Assembly (NCBI RefSeq): GCF_021495345.1
Contig: NZ_CP099397.1
Coordinates: 3,968,001-4,032,000, forward strand
Reading direction: 5' to 3'
DNA: 64,000 bases
Source: Pseudomonas hydrolytica
GTDB lineage: Bacteria > Pseudomonadota > Gammaproteobacteria > Pseudomonadales > Pseudomonadaceae
This document shows positions 9,157 through 18,481 of this stretch, piece after piece (the first letter of the stretch is position 1; each line of letters opens with the position of its first letter). Under the pieces are notes generated by a model. The model made no database searches and was not told the origin of the DNA. It saw only the letters and a program-made list of their open reading frames with translations. The translations under genes and the position numbers were made by a program.

Positions 9157-9172
9157 CTGTATTTTTATACAG
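9157..9172. promoter_or_regulatory. LexA (SOS) box
   Basis: CTGTATTTTTATACAG, a 16-bp site of the form CTGT-N8-ACAG with an all-A/T centre; it matches the LexA box of gamma-proteobacteria (CTGTATATATATACAG type) at all but two central positions. It lies 125 bp upstream of the RES toxin start and 96 bp beyond the antitoxin stop. On the minus strand the same DNA contains TATAAA, and TTGCCG lies 15 bp before it, so it may overlap a promoter for the toxin. Promoter assignment is an inference. Confidence 0.65.
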
Positions 9173-9267
9173 CATCTTGACCCACGGCAATCACCCCTTC
9201 GGACGAACTGCGCTGGTCGTACGCAGCCTACCGAGCCCGTTCTCGATGCCGCAGGACTTGTTGGCTT

Positions 9268-9639
9268 TCAGACCTTGCCGCGAATGGCGTCGAGATACTC
9301 GACGACGCGCACCAAGCCCTGCACCTGAGTCATCTGCTGCAGCGGCACGCCAGCCAGATGGCGGTTCTCGGTACGCAGAAAATGGCGCATGTCCTGCTGA
9401 TTGCCGCCGAACAGGGCGAACAGGGCTCGGTAGACCCGGATCAGCAACAACGCCAGTTCACCGGTCTTGCTCTGCGGACGCAAACCGCCCTGCTCGCCCC
9501 AGCGCCCGATGGCACTGCGATGGACGCCGACGATGTCCGCCAGTTCCTGTTGGGTCAACCCCAGTTGCTCGCGGGTATTGAGCAGCGCCTTGGCCAGCAC
9601 CGCATCGGCGTCGGGTTGACAGTGAGTCACCGCGCTCAT
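9268..9639 (-). CDS. Xre/MbcA/ParS-type antitoxin
   Basis: A 123-residue protein with an Xre-like helix-turn-helix at about 20-55 (LGLTQQELADIVGVHRSAIGRW) and a C-terminal DUF2384-like toxin-binding region (HFLRTENRHLAGVPLQQM, then LVRVVEYLDAIRGKV). This is the usual partner of RES toxins: it binds the toxin and represses its own promoter. The ATG at 9639 has AGGAGG five bases upstream. The upstream DNA (9660-9705) is AT-rich and holds two TGTTTA copies on the minus strand, a plausible autoregulatory site. Confidence 0.85.
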   Translation of the reverse strand: MSAVTHCQPDADAVLAKALLNTREQLGLTQQELADIVGVHRSAIGRWGEQGGLRPQSKTGELALLLIRVYRALFALFGGNQQDMRHFLRTENRHLAGVPLQQMTQVQGLVRVVEYLDAIRGKV

Positions 9640-9771
9640 CACTTCCTCCTTCGCTTGTTCACAACAAAATAAACATCAAAAGCTGTAAACACACAATAGC
9701 ACGGAAAGTCGCTTGGCACTCACTCGGGCATGGGGTACCGTCCGATGGACCGCATCGAGCAAGGAAAACTC

Positions 9772-12327
9772 ATGAGCCGCCAGCGTTTCTGGCTGAGCAT
9801 CTGCGTCGCGACACTGGCGCTGCTGTCGCTACTGGTCTGCTATGCCGGCTACCGCATGCAGCAACTGCTCGAGGAGCAGCACATCGAACTGGACTGGCAG
9901 CACCTGAGCCTGTCCTGGCGCGGCCTGCAGCTACAAGGCGTGAGCCTGGTGCAGCGCCGTAGCGGTGAGCTGCAGATGCAGGCCGGGCAGGTGCGCCTCT
10001 ACTGGCTGGCCAGCGAAGCGCCTCGCTACCGCCTGACTGCGCAGGATGTGCGGCTGTTCTGGCGGCCTGAGCAGACAGAACCCGAAAGCCTGAGCGCAAA
10101 CGATCCGGCCGGTGTCCTCCAGAGTCTGACCCAGACCCTGCCATGGCTACCGCGACGAATCGAGGTGCACGACGCCCAGGCGCAGCTGCCCTGTCACAGC
10201 GGCCGCTGCACACTGCAGGGCGACCTCGAATTGCAGCTGCTGGACGATGAGCTGCAGCTGCGCGCCCTGCTCCTGCGCGACACGCACCAGGCGCAGTTGA
10301 GTGCGCAGTTGCAGGGGCTCGGCAGTGCGCCGGACAGCCCGCGCCAGGCGCAGCTGAACCTGCTGCTCGACGACCAACCGCAGATCACCCTGCACAGCGA
10401 CCTGCAGCCTCAGGCCGCTGCCCTGCAATGGAGCGGCAACCTGGAGATCGCTGCATTACCGGATACGGCCTGGCTCGTCGACTGGCTGAGCGAATGGACG
10501 CAGCTCGACACCGCCGCCCTGCCTGACACGCCCCGGCAGGCAGGCGTGAACGCCCAGTGGCAGCTGCAGGTGCCGCAGGAAACCCTGGCATTCAGCGCGC
10601 TGCTCGCCACGCCCGGATGGCTGCGAGTCGATGCGCAGCTGCCGCAGCCCTGGCCGCTTCCCGGCGTCGGCCTGGTCAGCGGCGAGCTGGCGCTCGACCT
10701 GCGCAACGCCATGGGCCAGTGGCAGGCCCGCCGCCTGGACGGCCAGCTGCAGCTCGACGCTCAGGATGCACCCTGGCTGGCGTCGCTGCCGAGCGGCCTG
10801 CGACCGCAGCGATTGCAGTTGCACTTCGCCCCACTGGACGACGCTACCGACGAGGAGCTGGCCCTGCGACTGAAAGTCAGCGGGCAAGGTCCGCTGGAAC
10901 TGCAGGCCGATGCCGAGCTTGGCCTGCGCCAATCCCCCGCCTGGGCGGTGGAAGTTCGACAGCTGCAGTTGCAAGCCCGCAGCAAACGCCTGGACCTGAC
11001 CGACAGTCGTCTCGATGACCTGCGCCTGAATCTCGCCCTCAAGGGCAGCGTCACGGCGCAGCAGTGGCAGCTTGGCCTAACAGGCAAGTCCCGCCTCGAC
11101 GTCCAGCGCCTGCGCAGCGCCGAGCTGGACCTGCAGCAGGCTCAGGCGACACTGGCCGGCACTGAACTGGGCGGCACCCCGAGCGCACCGACTCTCTCCG
11201 GCCCGCTGGGCATCCGCATCCAACGCCTGCAGCACCCGCAATTGCAGACACAGGGCTGGCAATGGCAGGGACGGATCGACGCGAACAGCGCCCGTCAGTC
11301 CCTCGACGGCGCCCTGCTGGCCGATTCGGGCCTGAGCGCGGCCCTGCGCCTGAACAACACGACCAATGCACTGAAGCTCAATGCCACCCTCGACGAGCTG
11401 TTCCTGCGTGCCGGCAACCCGTTGGCACAGACCCTGGCCGCCTGGCCGCCATTGCTGTCGCTGGACAATGGCCGCGTGCAGGCCGAGGCGCAGTTGCAAC
11501 TGCCCAGCGGCAAGCCCCTGCAGCTCAAGGCCAGTCTGACCGGCAAGGGTCTGGCCGGCGTCTATGACCGCACCACCCTGAACGGTGTCGATGCCGAACT
11601 GCGCCTGCAACTGGCCGGCGATCGACTGCGCCTCGACCTGCCGCAACTGAGTGCCCGCCAGCTCGATCCCGGCATCGAACTCGGCCCCCTGCAACTGCAG
11701 GCCAGCTACCAAGCCAGCCTGCAGCGGCCGCTGGCCGGCAACCTGACACACCAGCGCGCCGAGCTGGGCGTGCTCGGCGGCAGCCTGAGCCTGGCACCGG
11801 CAACCTGGGCACTGGCACAGCCCAGCCAGTTGCTGCCCCTGCGCCTCAGCGGCCTGGATCTGCAAGAGCTGTTTCGCGTCTACCCGGCCGAAGGCCTGTC
11901 CGGCAATGGGCTGATCGACGGCACCCTGCCGCTGCGCCTGGGCGACGCCATCAGCATCGAGCAGGGCCTGATCGAAGCCAGGCCGCCGGGAGGGCGACTG
12001 CGCTTTCAGTCGCCGCGCATTCGCGCCATGGGCCAGGCCAACCCCGGCATGAAACTGGTCACCGACGCACTGGAGGACTTCCACTACGATCTGCTCAGCA
12101 GTAGCGTCGACTATGATCAGTCCGGCACACTGCGCTTGGGCATGCGTCTGCATGGACAGAACCCGGCCATCGAGAAGGGCCGGCCCATCCACTTCAACAT
12201 CAACCTGGAAGAAGACGTTCCGGCCCTGCTGGCCAGTCTGCAGCTGACCGACAAGGTCAGTGGCATCATCCAGCAACGGATTCAGCAATGGATGCGCCAG
12301 CGTGTCCCCCAAGAATCAAAGGAGTAG
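9772..12327 (+). CDS. ydbH: YdbH family envelope protein (AsmA-like, phospholipid transport)
   Basis: An 851-residue protein with one N-terminal membrane helix (FWLSICVATLALLSLLVCYAG) and a long periplasmic part of repeating beta-strands rich in Leu and Gln, ending in the YdbH domain (IEQGLIEARPPGGRLRF near 740-760; ends RIQQWMRQRVPQESKE). In E. coli YdbH acts with TamB and YhdP as a bridge that moves phospholipids between inner and outer membranes, and works with the lipoprotein YnbE. Here ynbE- and ydbL-like genes follow within 12 bp of each other. The ATG at 9772 is preceded by AAGGA; the upstream ATG at 9730 lacks one. Confidence 0.85.
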   Translation: MSRQRFWLSICVATLALLSLLVCYAGYRMQQLLEEQHIELDWQHLSLSWRGLQLQGVSLVQRRSGELQMQAGQVRLYWLASEAPRYRLTAQDVRLFWRPEQTEPESLSANDPAGVLQSLTQTLPWLPRRIEVHDAQAQLPCHSGRCTLQGDLELQLLDDELQLRALLLRDTHQAQLSAQLQGLGSAPDSPRQAQLNLLLDDQPQITLHSDLQPQAAALQWSGNLEIAALPDTAWLVDWLSEWTQLDTAALPDTPRQAGVNAQWQLQVPQETLAFSALLATPGWLRVDAQLPQPWPLPGVGLVSGELALDLRNAMGQWQARRLDGQLQLDAQDAPWLASLPSGLRPQRLQLHFAPLDDATDEELALRLKVSGQGPLELQADAELGLRQSPAWAVEVRQLQLQARSKRLDLTDSRLDDLRLNLALKGSVTAQQWQLGLTGKSRLDVQRLRSAELDLQQAQATLAGTELGGTPSAPTLSGPLGIRIQRLQHPQLQTQGWQWQGRIDANSARQSLDGALLADSGLSAALRLNNTTNALKLNATLDELFLRAGNPLAQTLAAWPPLLSLDNGRVQAEAQLQLPSGKPLQLKASLTGKGLAGVYDRTTLNGVDAELRLQLAGDRLRLDLPQLSARQLDPGIELGPLQLQASYQASLQRPLAGNLTHQRAELGVLGGSLSLAPATWALAQPSQLLPLRLSGLDLQELFRVYPAEGLSGNGLIDGTLPLRLGDAISIEQGLIEARPPGGRLRFQSPRIRAMGQANPGMKLVTDALEDFHYDLLSSSVDYDQSGTLRLGMRLHGQNPAIEKGRPIHFNINLEEDVPALLASLQLTDKVSGIIQQRIQQWMRQRVPQESKE

Positions 12328-12331
12328 CGCC

Positions 12332-12523
12332 ATGCGCACGTACCGCCTCCTCGCAGTCCTGAGCCTGGGGCTGCTGTGCCTGGCCTGTACCCCGACGGTA
12401 CAACTGGCCATGCCCAACGAGCCGATCAACATCAACCTGAACGTCAAGGTCGAGCACGAAATCTACATCAAAGTGGACAAGGCTCTGGACAGCGTATTTA
12501 GCGAAGGCAGCGGTCTGTTCTAA
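12332..12523 (+). CDS. ynbE: YnbE-like outer-membrane lipoprotein
   Basis: A 63-residue lipoprotein. After a signal peptide the lipidated Cys is most likely residue 19 (LLCLAC). The mature part PTVQLAMPNEPININLNVKV followed by EHEIYIKVDKAL is characteristic of YnbE. E. coli YnbE is anchored in the outer membrane and completes the YdbH bridge by beta-strand stacking. The start at 12332 lies 4 bp after the ydbH stop, with AAAGGAG upstream inside the end of ydbH, showing translational coupling. Confidence 0.85.
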   Translation: MRTYRLLAVLSLGLLCLACTPTVQLAMPNEPININLNVKVEHEIYIKVDKALDSVFSEGSGLF

Positions 12524-12534
12524 GGAGAAAGGCG

Positions 12535-12873
12535 ATGATCCGTTACATTTCGACCCTGTTGCTGGCATTGAGCCTGAGCCTGCCGGCCTACGCACTGAAC
12601 CTCAACCAGGCCATGAGCGCACTCGGCGAGGCCAAGAGCAGCGGGCAGCTGGGCGAGCAACCCAACGGCTACCTCGGCGTGGTCAAGCCCGGTGGCCAGG
12701 CCGAGGAAATCGCCCGCCTGATCAACCAGGCGCGCCGTGCCGAGTATCAGAAGGTGGCGCAGGACAACGGAATCAGCCTGAGCGATGTCGAAGCCATCGC
12801 CGGCAAGAAGGCCATCGAGCGCACGCCGAAGGGACAGTTCATCCAGCTCAATGGCCAGTGGCTGCAGAAGTGA
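12535..12873 (+). CDS. ydbL: YdbL family periplasmic protein (DUF1318)
   Basis: A 112-residue secreted protein with a signal peptide (MIRYISTLLLALSLSLPAYA) and a DUF1318 core including GYLGVVKPGGQAEEIARLIN and ending FIQLNGQWLQK. YdbL is always encoded with YdbH and YnbE; E. coli work places it as a periplasmic regulator of YdbH-YnbE assembly. It starts 11 bp after ynbE with AAGGAG upstream. The three genes form one operon, closed by the terminator at 12943. Confidence 0.85.
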   Translation: MIRYISTLLLALSLSLPAYALNLNQAMSALGEAKSSGQLGEQPNGYLGVVKPGGQAEEIARLINQARRAEYQKVAQDNGISLSDVEAIAGKKAIERTPKGQFIQLNGQWLQK

Positions 12874-12942
12874 CTTAGGGTATCGCGGTGCCGCCCAGGC
12901 CGTGCGCACCGGCGCCCGTCGGCTTTATTAGGCGCAGAAACG

Positions 12943-12971
12943 AAAGAACCCGCCTAGGCGGGTTCTTTTTT
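12943..12971. terminator. bidirectional intrinsic terminator
   Basis: AAAGAACCCGCC-TA-GGCGGGTTCTTT followed by more T; a 12-bp perfect stem with A and T runs on both sides. It sits between the convergent ydbL and grxD and can stop transcription from either side. Confidence 0.9.
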
Positions 12972-12984
12972 GCGAAGGCAGCGA

Positions 12985-13311
12985 TCAGGCGCCGGCTTTG
13001 CTCACGGCATCCTTGATCAGGGTCTGCAGCTCGCCCTTCTCGTACATCTCGGTGAGGATGTCGCTGCCGCCGACCAGCTCGCCGGCCACCCACAGCTGCG
13101 GGAAAGTCGGCCAGTTGGCGTACTTCGGCAGGTTGGCGCGGATTTCCGGATTCTGCAGGATGTCGACATAGGCGAACTTCTCGCCACAACCCATCACCAC
13201 CTGGGCGGCACGGGCGGAGAAGCCACACTGCGGCGCGTTGGGCGAGCCTTTCATGTACAGCAGAACGGTGTTGTTGGCGATCTGCTCTTTGATGGTTTCG
13301 ATGATATCCAT
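12985..13311 (-). CDS. grxD: monothiol glutaredoxin GrxD
   Basis: A 108-residue monothiol glutaredoxin with the CGFS active site (Cys29), the VDILQNPEIR segment, the WPTFPQLWV cis-Pro loop, and the GGSDILTEMYEKGEL glutathione-binding region. GrxD binds a [2Fe-2S] cluster with glutathione and passes it to client proteins. The start at 13311 has GAGGTG eight bases upstream; the frame extends to 13494 without support. The gene is convergent with ydbL. Confidence 0.95.
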   Translation of the reverse strand: MDIIETIKEQIANNTVLLYMKGSPNAPQCGFSARAAQVVMGCGEKFAYVDILQNPEIRANLPKYANWPTFPQLWVAGELVGGSDILTEMYEKGELQTLIKDAVSKAGA

Positions 13312-13435
13312 TGGGCACCTCAGCATAGACTTCGCGACCCGACGGTCGCCACGGTGGCGCGATTGTAGCGAAAAGCCGAGCACAATGCTCGGCCTTGCCG
13401 TCGCTCCCTTGCCTTGATACGACCCCGGATCGCAG

Positions 13436-15544
13436 CTATGCGGCCACCACCTCGACCGGCACGCCATTGAGCACCGCATTGCCGGACAACGCATCGAGGC
13501 GGCGCTCGTCGGTCAGGTCGTTGGCACTGGCGCCCGGCTGCTCGCTGGCAATAGCCATCTGCACGCCGGGGCGCGCATGCCCCCAGCCGTGCGGCAGGCT
13601 GACCACGCCGGCCATCACCTCGTCGCTGGCCGCCACCTCCACCTCGATGCTGCCAACCCGCGAGCGCACCTGCACGCGCTGGCCGTCGACCAGGCCACGA
13701 CTGGCCAGGTCGGACGGATTCATCAGCAGCTGGTGACGCGGCTTGCCCTTCACCAGGCGGTGGTAGTTGTGCATCCAGGAATTGTTGCTGCGCACGTGGC
13801 GTCGGCCAATCAGCAGCAGTTCGTCCGCCGCTGGCGGCACCTGCGCGGCGAAGCGTGCGAGGTCGCCCAGCAGCAGTTCGGGAGCCGCCTCGACGGCCTT
13901 CGAAGCGGTCTTCAGCCGCGCCGCCAGGTTCGCCTGCAAGGGCCCTAGGTCGAGCCCGTGCGGGTGATCGCGCAGCGCTGCCAGGCTGAGCTTGCGCTCG
14001 CTGCGATCCCCATAGGGGCCGAAGCGCAGCCCCATGTCGATCATCTGCTCCGGTGCCAGGGTCGGCTTCAGCTCCAGGCCATTGCGCGCGGCAAAGGCCT
14101 GGGCCAGGCCGACGAAGATTTCCCAGTCGTGCAGCGCACCTTCCGGCTTGGCCAGGATCGCCTCGTTGAAGCGGGTGACGTTGCGCACCGCGAAGACGTT
14201 GAAGGTGGTGTCGTAGTGATCGTGTTCCAGCGGCGCGGTCGGCGGCAGGATCAGGTCGGCGTAACGGGTGGTCTCGTTGATGTAGAAATCCACCGAGAGC
14301 ATGAAGTCCAGCCCCTGCAGCGCCTGCTCCAGCTGGCGACCATTGGGGGTGGACAGCACCGGATTGCCGGCCACCGTGACCAGCGCGCGGATCTGCCCCT
14401 CGCCGGGGGTGAGCATCTCTTCGGCCAACGCCGAGACCGGCAGCTCACCGCCGTATTCCGGCAACCCGGACACCCGGCTCTGCCAGCGATTGAAATGCCC
14501 GCCCGAGGTGCTCGCCACCAGGTCCACCGCGGGCATGGTGCAGAGTGCCCCGCCGACCCGATCGAGGTTGCCGGTAACCAGGTTGATCAGCTGCACCAGC
14601 CATTGGCAGAGGGTACCGAAGGTCTGGGTGGAAACGCCCATGCGCCCATAGCAGACCGCCTTGTCCGCCGCGGCGAAGTCCCGCGCCAGCTGGCGAATGG
14701 TGGCAGCCGGTACGCCACAGCGAGCGCTCATGGCTTCGGCCGTAAATTCGGCGATGGCCGCGCGCACCTGCTCAAGCCCCTCCACCGGCAGATGGCTGCC
14801 ACGGGTCAGGCCTTCCTCGAACAGGGTATTGAGCAGCGCCAGCAGCAGCGCGGCATCGCTGCCGGGACGCACGAACAGGTGCTGATCGGCGATGGCGGCA
14901 GTCTCGCTGCGCCGCGGGTCGACCACCACCAGCTTGCCGCCACGGGCCTGGATGGCCTTCAGGCGCTTCTCCACATCCGGCACGGTCATGATGCTGCCGT
15001 TGGAGGCCAGCGGGTTGCCGCCGAGAATCAGCATGAAGTCGGTGTGGTCGATGTCCGGAATCGGGATCAGCAGGCCGTGGCCGTACATCAAATGGCTGGT
15101 CAGGTGATGCGGCAGCTGGTCGACCGAGGTGGCCGAGAAACGGTTGCGCGTCTTCAGCAGGCCGAGGAAGTAGTTGCTGTGGGTCATCAGCCCGTAGTTG
15201 TGCACGCTGGGGTTGCCCTGGTACACGGCCACGGCGTTCTGCCCGTGCTCGGCGCGGATCGCGCTGAGGCGCTCGGCGACCAGCTCGAAGGCCTCGTCCC
15301 AGGCGATGGCCTGCCACTGCTCGCCGCTGCGGCGCATGGGCTGGCGAATGCGGTCGGGGTCGTTCTGGATGTCCTGCAGCGCCACCGCCTTGGGGCAGAT
15401 ATGGCCGCGGCTGAAGCTGTCCTGGGGGTCGCCCTTGATCGAGCGGATCTGCGTGCTGCCGTCAGGCTGGAGCTCGGTTTCGATGGCGAGGCCGCAGATG
15501 GCTTCGCACAGATGGCATGCACGGTAATGGAGGGACTTGGTCAT
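13436..15544 (-). CDS. formate-dehydrogenase-like molybdopterin oxidoreductase
   Basis: A 702-residue molybdenum enzyme of the DMSO reductase superfamily. The N-terminus has a [4Fe-4S] site (C10-x2-C13-x3-C17 and C50), followed by the molybdopterin domain (about 60-550, with YQGNPSVHNYG and the cofactor-binding LILGGNPLASNGS) and the C-terminal dinucleotide-binding beta-barrel (NNSWMHNYHRLVKG, LMNPSDLASRGLVDGQRV). It resembles soluble formate dehydrogenases and nitrate reductases but has no electron-transfer subunit gene beside it. No signal peptide, so cytoplasmic. The substrate cannot be assigned. The ATG at 15544 has AGAGG upstream. Confidence 0.88.
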   Translation of the reverse strand: MTKSLHYRACHLCEAICGLAIETELQPDGSTQIRSIKGDPQDSFSRGHICPKAVALQDIQNDPDRIRQPMRRSGEQWQAIAWDEAFELVAERLSAIRAEHGQNAVAVYQGNPSVHNYGLMTHSNYFLGLLKTRNRFSATSVDQLPHHLTSHLMYGHGLLIPIPDIDHTDFMLILGGNPLASNGSIMTVPDVEKRLKAIQARGGKLVVVDPRRSETAAIADQHLFVRPGSDAALLLALLNTLFEEGLTRGSHLPVEGLEQVRAAIAEFTAEAMSARCGVPAATIRQLARDFAAADKAVCYGRMGVSTQTFGTLCQWLVQLINLVTGNLDRVGGALCTMPAVDLVASTSGGHFNRWQSRVSGLPEYGGELPVSALAEEMLTPGEGQIRALVTVAGNPVLSTPNGRQLEQALQGLDFMLSVDFYINETTRYADLILPPTAPLEHDHYDTTFNVFAVRNVTRFNEAILAKPEGALHDWEIFVGLAQAFAARNGLELKPTLAPEQMIDMGLRFGPYGDRSERKLSLAALRDHPHGLDLGPLQANLAARLKTASKAVEAAPELLLGDLARFAAQVPPAADELLLIGRRHVRSNNSWMHNYHRLVKGKPRHQLLMNPSDLASRGLVDGQRVQVRSRVGSIEVEVAASDEVMAGVVSLPHGWGHARPGVQMAIASEQPGASANDLTDERRLDALSGNAVLNGVPVEVVAA

Positions 15545-15641
15545 GGCCTGGCCTCTTGTTCTGATGCGAGACGACCGGTCAGGTCGCAGACTTCGAACTA
15601 TGGGCCGGGCAAGGGGACGACGCCAGCAGCGTTCGTCTCAT

Positions 15642-15670
15642 GAATCGGCAGGCATCATGCCTGCCGATTC
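15642..15670. terminator. long hairpin downstream of lipoprotein gene
   Basis: GAATCGGCAGGC-ATCAT-GCCTGCCGATTC, a 12-bp perfect stem with a 5-nt loop, 20 bp after the lipoprotein stop on the minus strand. No T-run follows on either strand, so it may protect the mRNA 3' end or terminate weakly. Confidence 0.45.
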
Positions 15671-15689
15671 AGGGTCGCAACGATCCGAA

Positions 15690-16121
15690 TTAACGGATGG
15701 AGGTCACGGTGCCCTTGTTGCCGGTAACGCTGACGCTCACGGTCTTGTACACGAAGTAATCCTGAACGTTCACTTCGTAACGCGGGGCGACGATCACGTC
15801 GGCACCCGAGGCCTTGACTGCCTTGTAGGCAGCTGCGGACTTGGCGGAAGCAACCGGGTCGAGACCCAGCGCGAAACCACCCTCGCCACCACCGTAGGTC
15901 ACGCCATCGGCGAACTGGGTATCACCGCCCAGCTTGAACACACCGAACAGGATGTTCACCGAAGATTGACCGGAGATGGGCTCGCCCACTTTCACGTCGG
16001 CCTTCAGGTTGGTCTGCACGGTGCCGTTCAGCGGAACGGTCGGCTGGCTAACGTTCTGGCTGGCACAGCCAGTCAGCAGGGCGAGAGCGGAGAAAGCGGC
16101 GGCGTAGGCTACGTGTTTCAT
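15690..16121 (-). CDS. putative lipoprotein of unknown function
   Basis: A 143-residue protein with a lipoprotein signal peptide (AFSALALLTGC, Cys19) and a mature part containing two Gly-rich beta segments (VNILFGVFKLGGD, GVTYGGGEGGFALGL) and the motif GADVIVAPRYEVNVQDYFVYK. The C-terminal half resembles small TRL-like or heavy-metal-binding-like lipoproteins in which ADVIVAPRY is conserved, but I do not recognise a named family with confidence. The start at 16121 has AAAGGAG upstream. It is transcribed alone, divergent from argF. Confidence 0.75.
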   Translation of the reverse strand: MKHVAYAAAFSALALLTGCASQNVSQPTVPLNGTVQTNLKADVKVGEPISGQSSVNILFGVFKLGGDTQFADGVTYGGGEGGFALGLDPVASAKSAAAYKAVKASGADVIVAPRYEVNVQDYFVYKTVSVSVTGNKGTVTSIR

Positions 16122-16232
16122 GCAAAACTCCTTTGCACATATATTCCATGGATGTCCCCGTTGCGGGGCAATGCATTGCCTAGGAAAGGCGGCGGCATCC
16201 TAGAGGCCCGTTCCAGAGCGGCGCAAGCAATG

Positions 16233-16250
16233 ATGTCAGTTTTGTGACAT
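16233..16250. promoter_or_regulatory. 18-bp dyad in lipoprotein/argF intergenic region
   Basis: ATGTCA-GTTTTG-TGACAT, 6-bp perfect arms with a 6-bp spacer, 112 bp upstream of the lipoprotein start and 63 bp before the proposed argF -35. A protein-binding site is likely by shape; the regulator is unknown. Confidence 0.4.
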
Positions 16251-16312
16251 TTCGCACGCAGCTTTGCGAAAAGACTTACAAAACATCCATTTGCCGGTTC
16301 GAGGGCGGCAAT

Positions 16313-16340
16313 TTGCGCCTTCTCGTCATTTCCTTATAAG
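16313..16340 (+). promoter_or_regulatory. candidate sigma-70 promoter for argF
   Basis: TTGCGC and TATAAG separated by 16 bp, about 115 bp upstream of argF. The leader that follows contains a short hairpin (TGCGGC-CTCT-GCCGCA at about 16370-16386) and then T-rich DNA. In Pseudomonas argF is repressed by ArgR; I could not pick out a clear ArgR site. Confidence 0.4.
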
Positions 16341-16456
16341 ATCGCGCCTTCCCCTGTTTCGTCGCACCCTGCGGCCTCTGCCGCAAGCCCTGCCGTTTTC
16401 CCGTTTTTTTGCATTCGCCTCGGGCTTGCGAACTGTAGTGATAAAGGTAGTTAACG

Positions 16457-17373
<917 letters not shown>

Positions 17374-17377
<4 letters not shown>

Positions 17378-18480
17378 GCGAACCGTTGCTGCAACTGCGC
17401 GGGCTGAATTGCGGCTACCACGCGCACAAGGTGGTGCAGGACCTCGATCTGCATCTGAACGCAGGTGACATCGGCTGCCTGCTCGGCCCCTCCGGCTGCG
17501 GCAAGACCACCACGCTGCGCGCCATCGCCGGTTTCGAGCCGGTGCTCGAAGGCGAGATCGAACTGGCAGGCGAAGTGATTTCCCGCGCCGGTTTTACCCT
17601 GGCTCCGGAGAAACGCCACATCGGCATGGTGTTTCAGGACTACGCCCTGTTTCCCCACCTGAGCGTGGCCGAGAACATCGCCTTCGGCATTCGCAAACAA
17701 CCCGACGCCGAGCGCGTAACCCAGGAGCTGCTGGAGCTGGTCAAGCTCGGTCACCTGGCCAAACGCTATCCGCACGAGCTGTCCGGCGGGCAGCAACAGC
17801 GTGTCGCCCTGGCCCGCGCCCTGGCGCCGGAACCACAGCTGCTGCTGCTCGACGAGCCCTTTTCCAACCTCGATGGCGAGTTGCGTCGACGCCTCAGTCA
17901 TGAGGTGCGCGAGATTCTCAAGGCGCGCGGCACCAGCGCCATTCTGGTCACCCACGATCAGGAAGAGGCTTTCGCCGTCAGCGATCACGTCGGCGTCTTC
18001 AATCAGGGCCGCCTGGAGCAGTGGGATACGCCGTTCAATCTGTACCACGAGCCGCTCACCCCCTTCGTCGCCAGTTTCATCGGCCAGGGCTACTTCATTC
18101 GCGGCCAGTTGCTCAGCCCGGATACGGTGCAGACCGAGCTGGGGGTGATTCGCGGCAACCGTGCCTATACCTGGGCACAGGGCAGCGCGGTGGACGTGCT
18201 GTTGCGCCCGGACGACATCGTCCCGGATGAGAGCAGCGGGCTGAAGGCGCGCATCGTCGGCAAGACCTTCCTCGGCGCCGCCACTCTCTATCGCCTGCAG
18301 CTGCCCACCGGCAGCCAGCTGGAATCGATCTTCCCCAGCCATGCCGACCACCTGCCGGGTGACGAAGTGGGCATCCGCATCGCCGCCGATCACCTGGTGG
18401 CCTTCCCGGCTCTGGGCAGCGTGGCGGCGCAGTTGCAGCTGACCGACTCCGGCGGCGTGCGCCGGGTCAGCAGCAACTGA
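17374..18480 (+). CDS. ABC transporter ATP-binding protein (PotA/FbpC-like)
   Basis: A 368-residue importer ATPase. Walker [10 protein letters not shown] (38-46), Q-loop [12 protein letters not shown], signature LSGGQQQR, Walker B LLLLDEP and the switch His in VTHDQEEAF are intact, followed by a C-terminal TOBE regulatory domain of about 120 residues. The closest types are the Fe(III) (FbpC) and polyamine/sulfate (PotA/CysA) ATPases. No permease or binding protein lies nearby, so it must serve a transporter encoded elsewhere. It overlaps argF by four bases (ATGA) and so depends on argF translation. Confidence 0.9.
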
Positions 18481-18481
18481 A

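Noticed and set aside
9137..9328. Small plus-strand frame starting near the LexA box
   Set aside because: Its composition is not protein-like, it has no ribosome binding site, and it runs antisense into the antitoxin gene; the LexA box is better assigned to the RES gene.
13958..15643. Long plus-strand frame opposite the molybdoenzyme gene
   Set aside because: It mirrors the codon pattern of the minus-strand gene in GC-rich DNA, has no domain and is rich in His, Gln and Arg in the manner of shadow frames. The same applies to the long antisense frames at 25504-27231, 36191-38314, 45304-46827 and 53697-55370.
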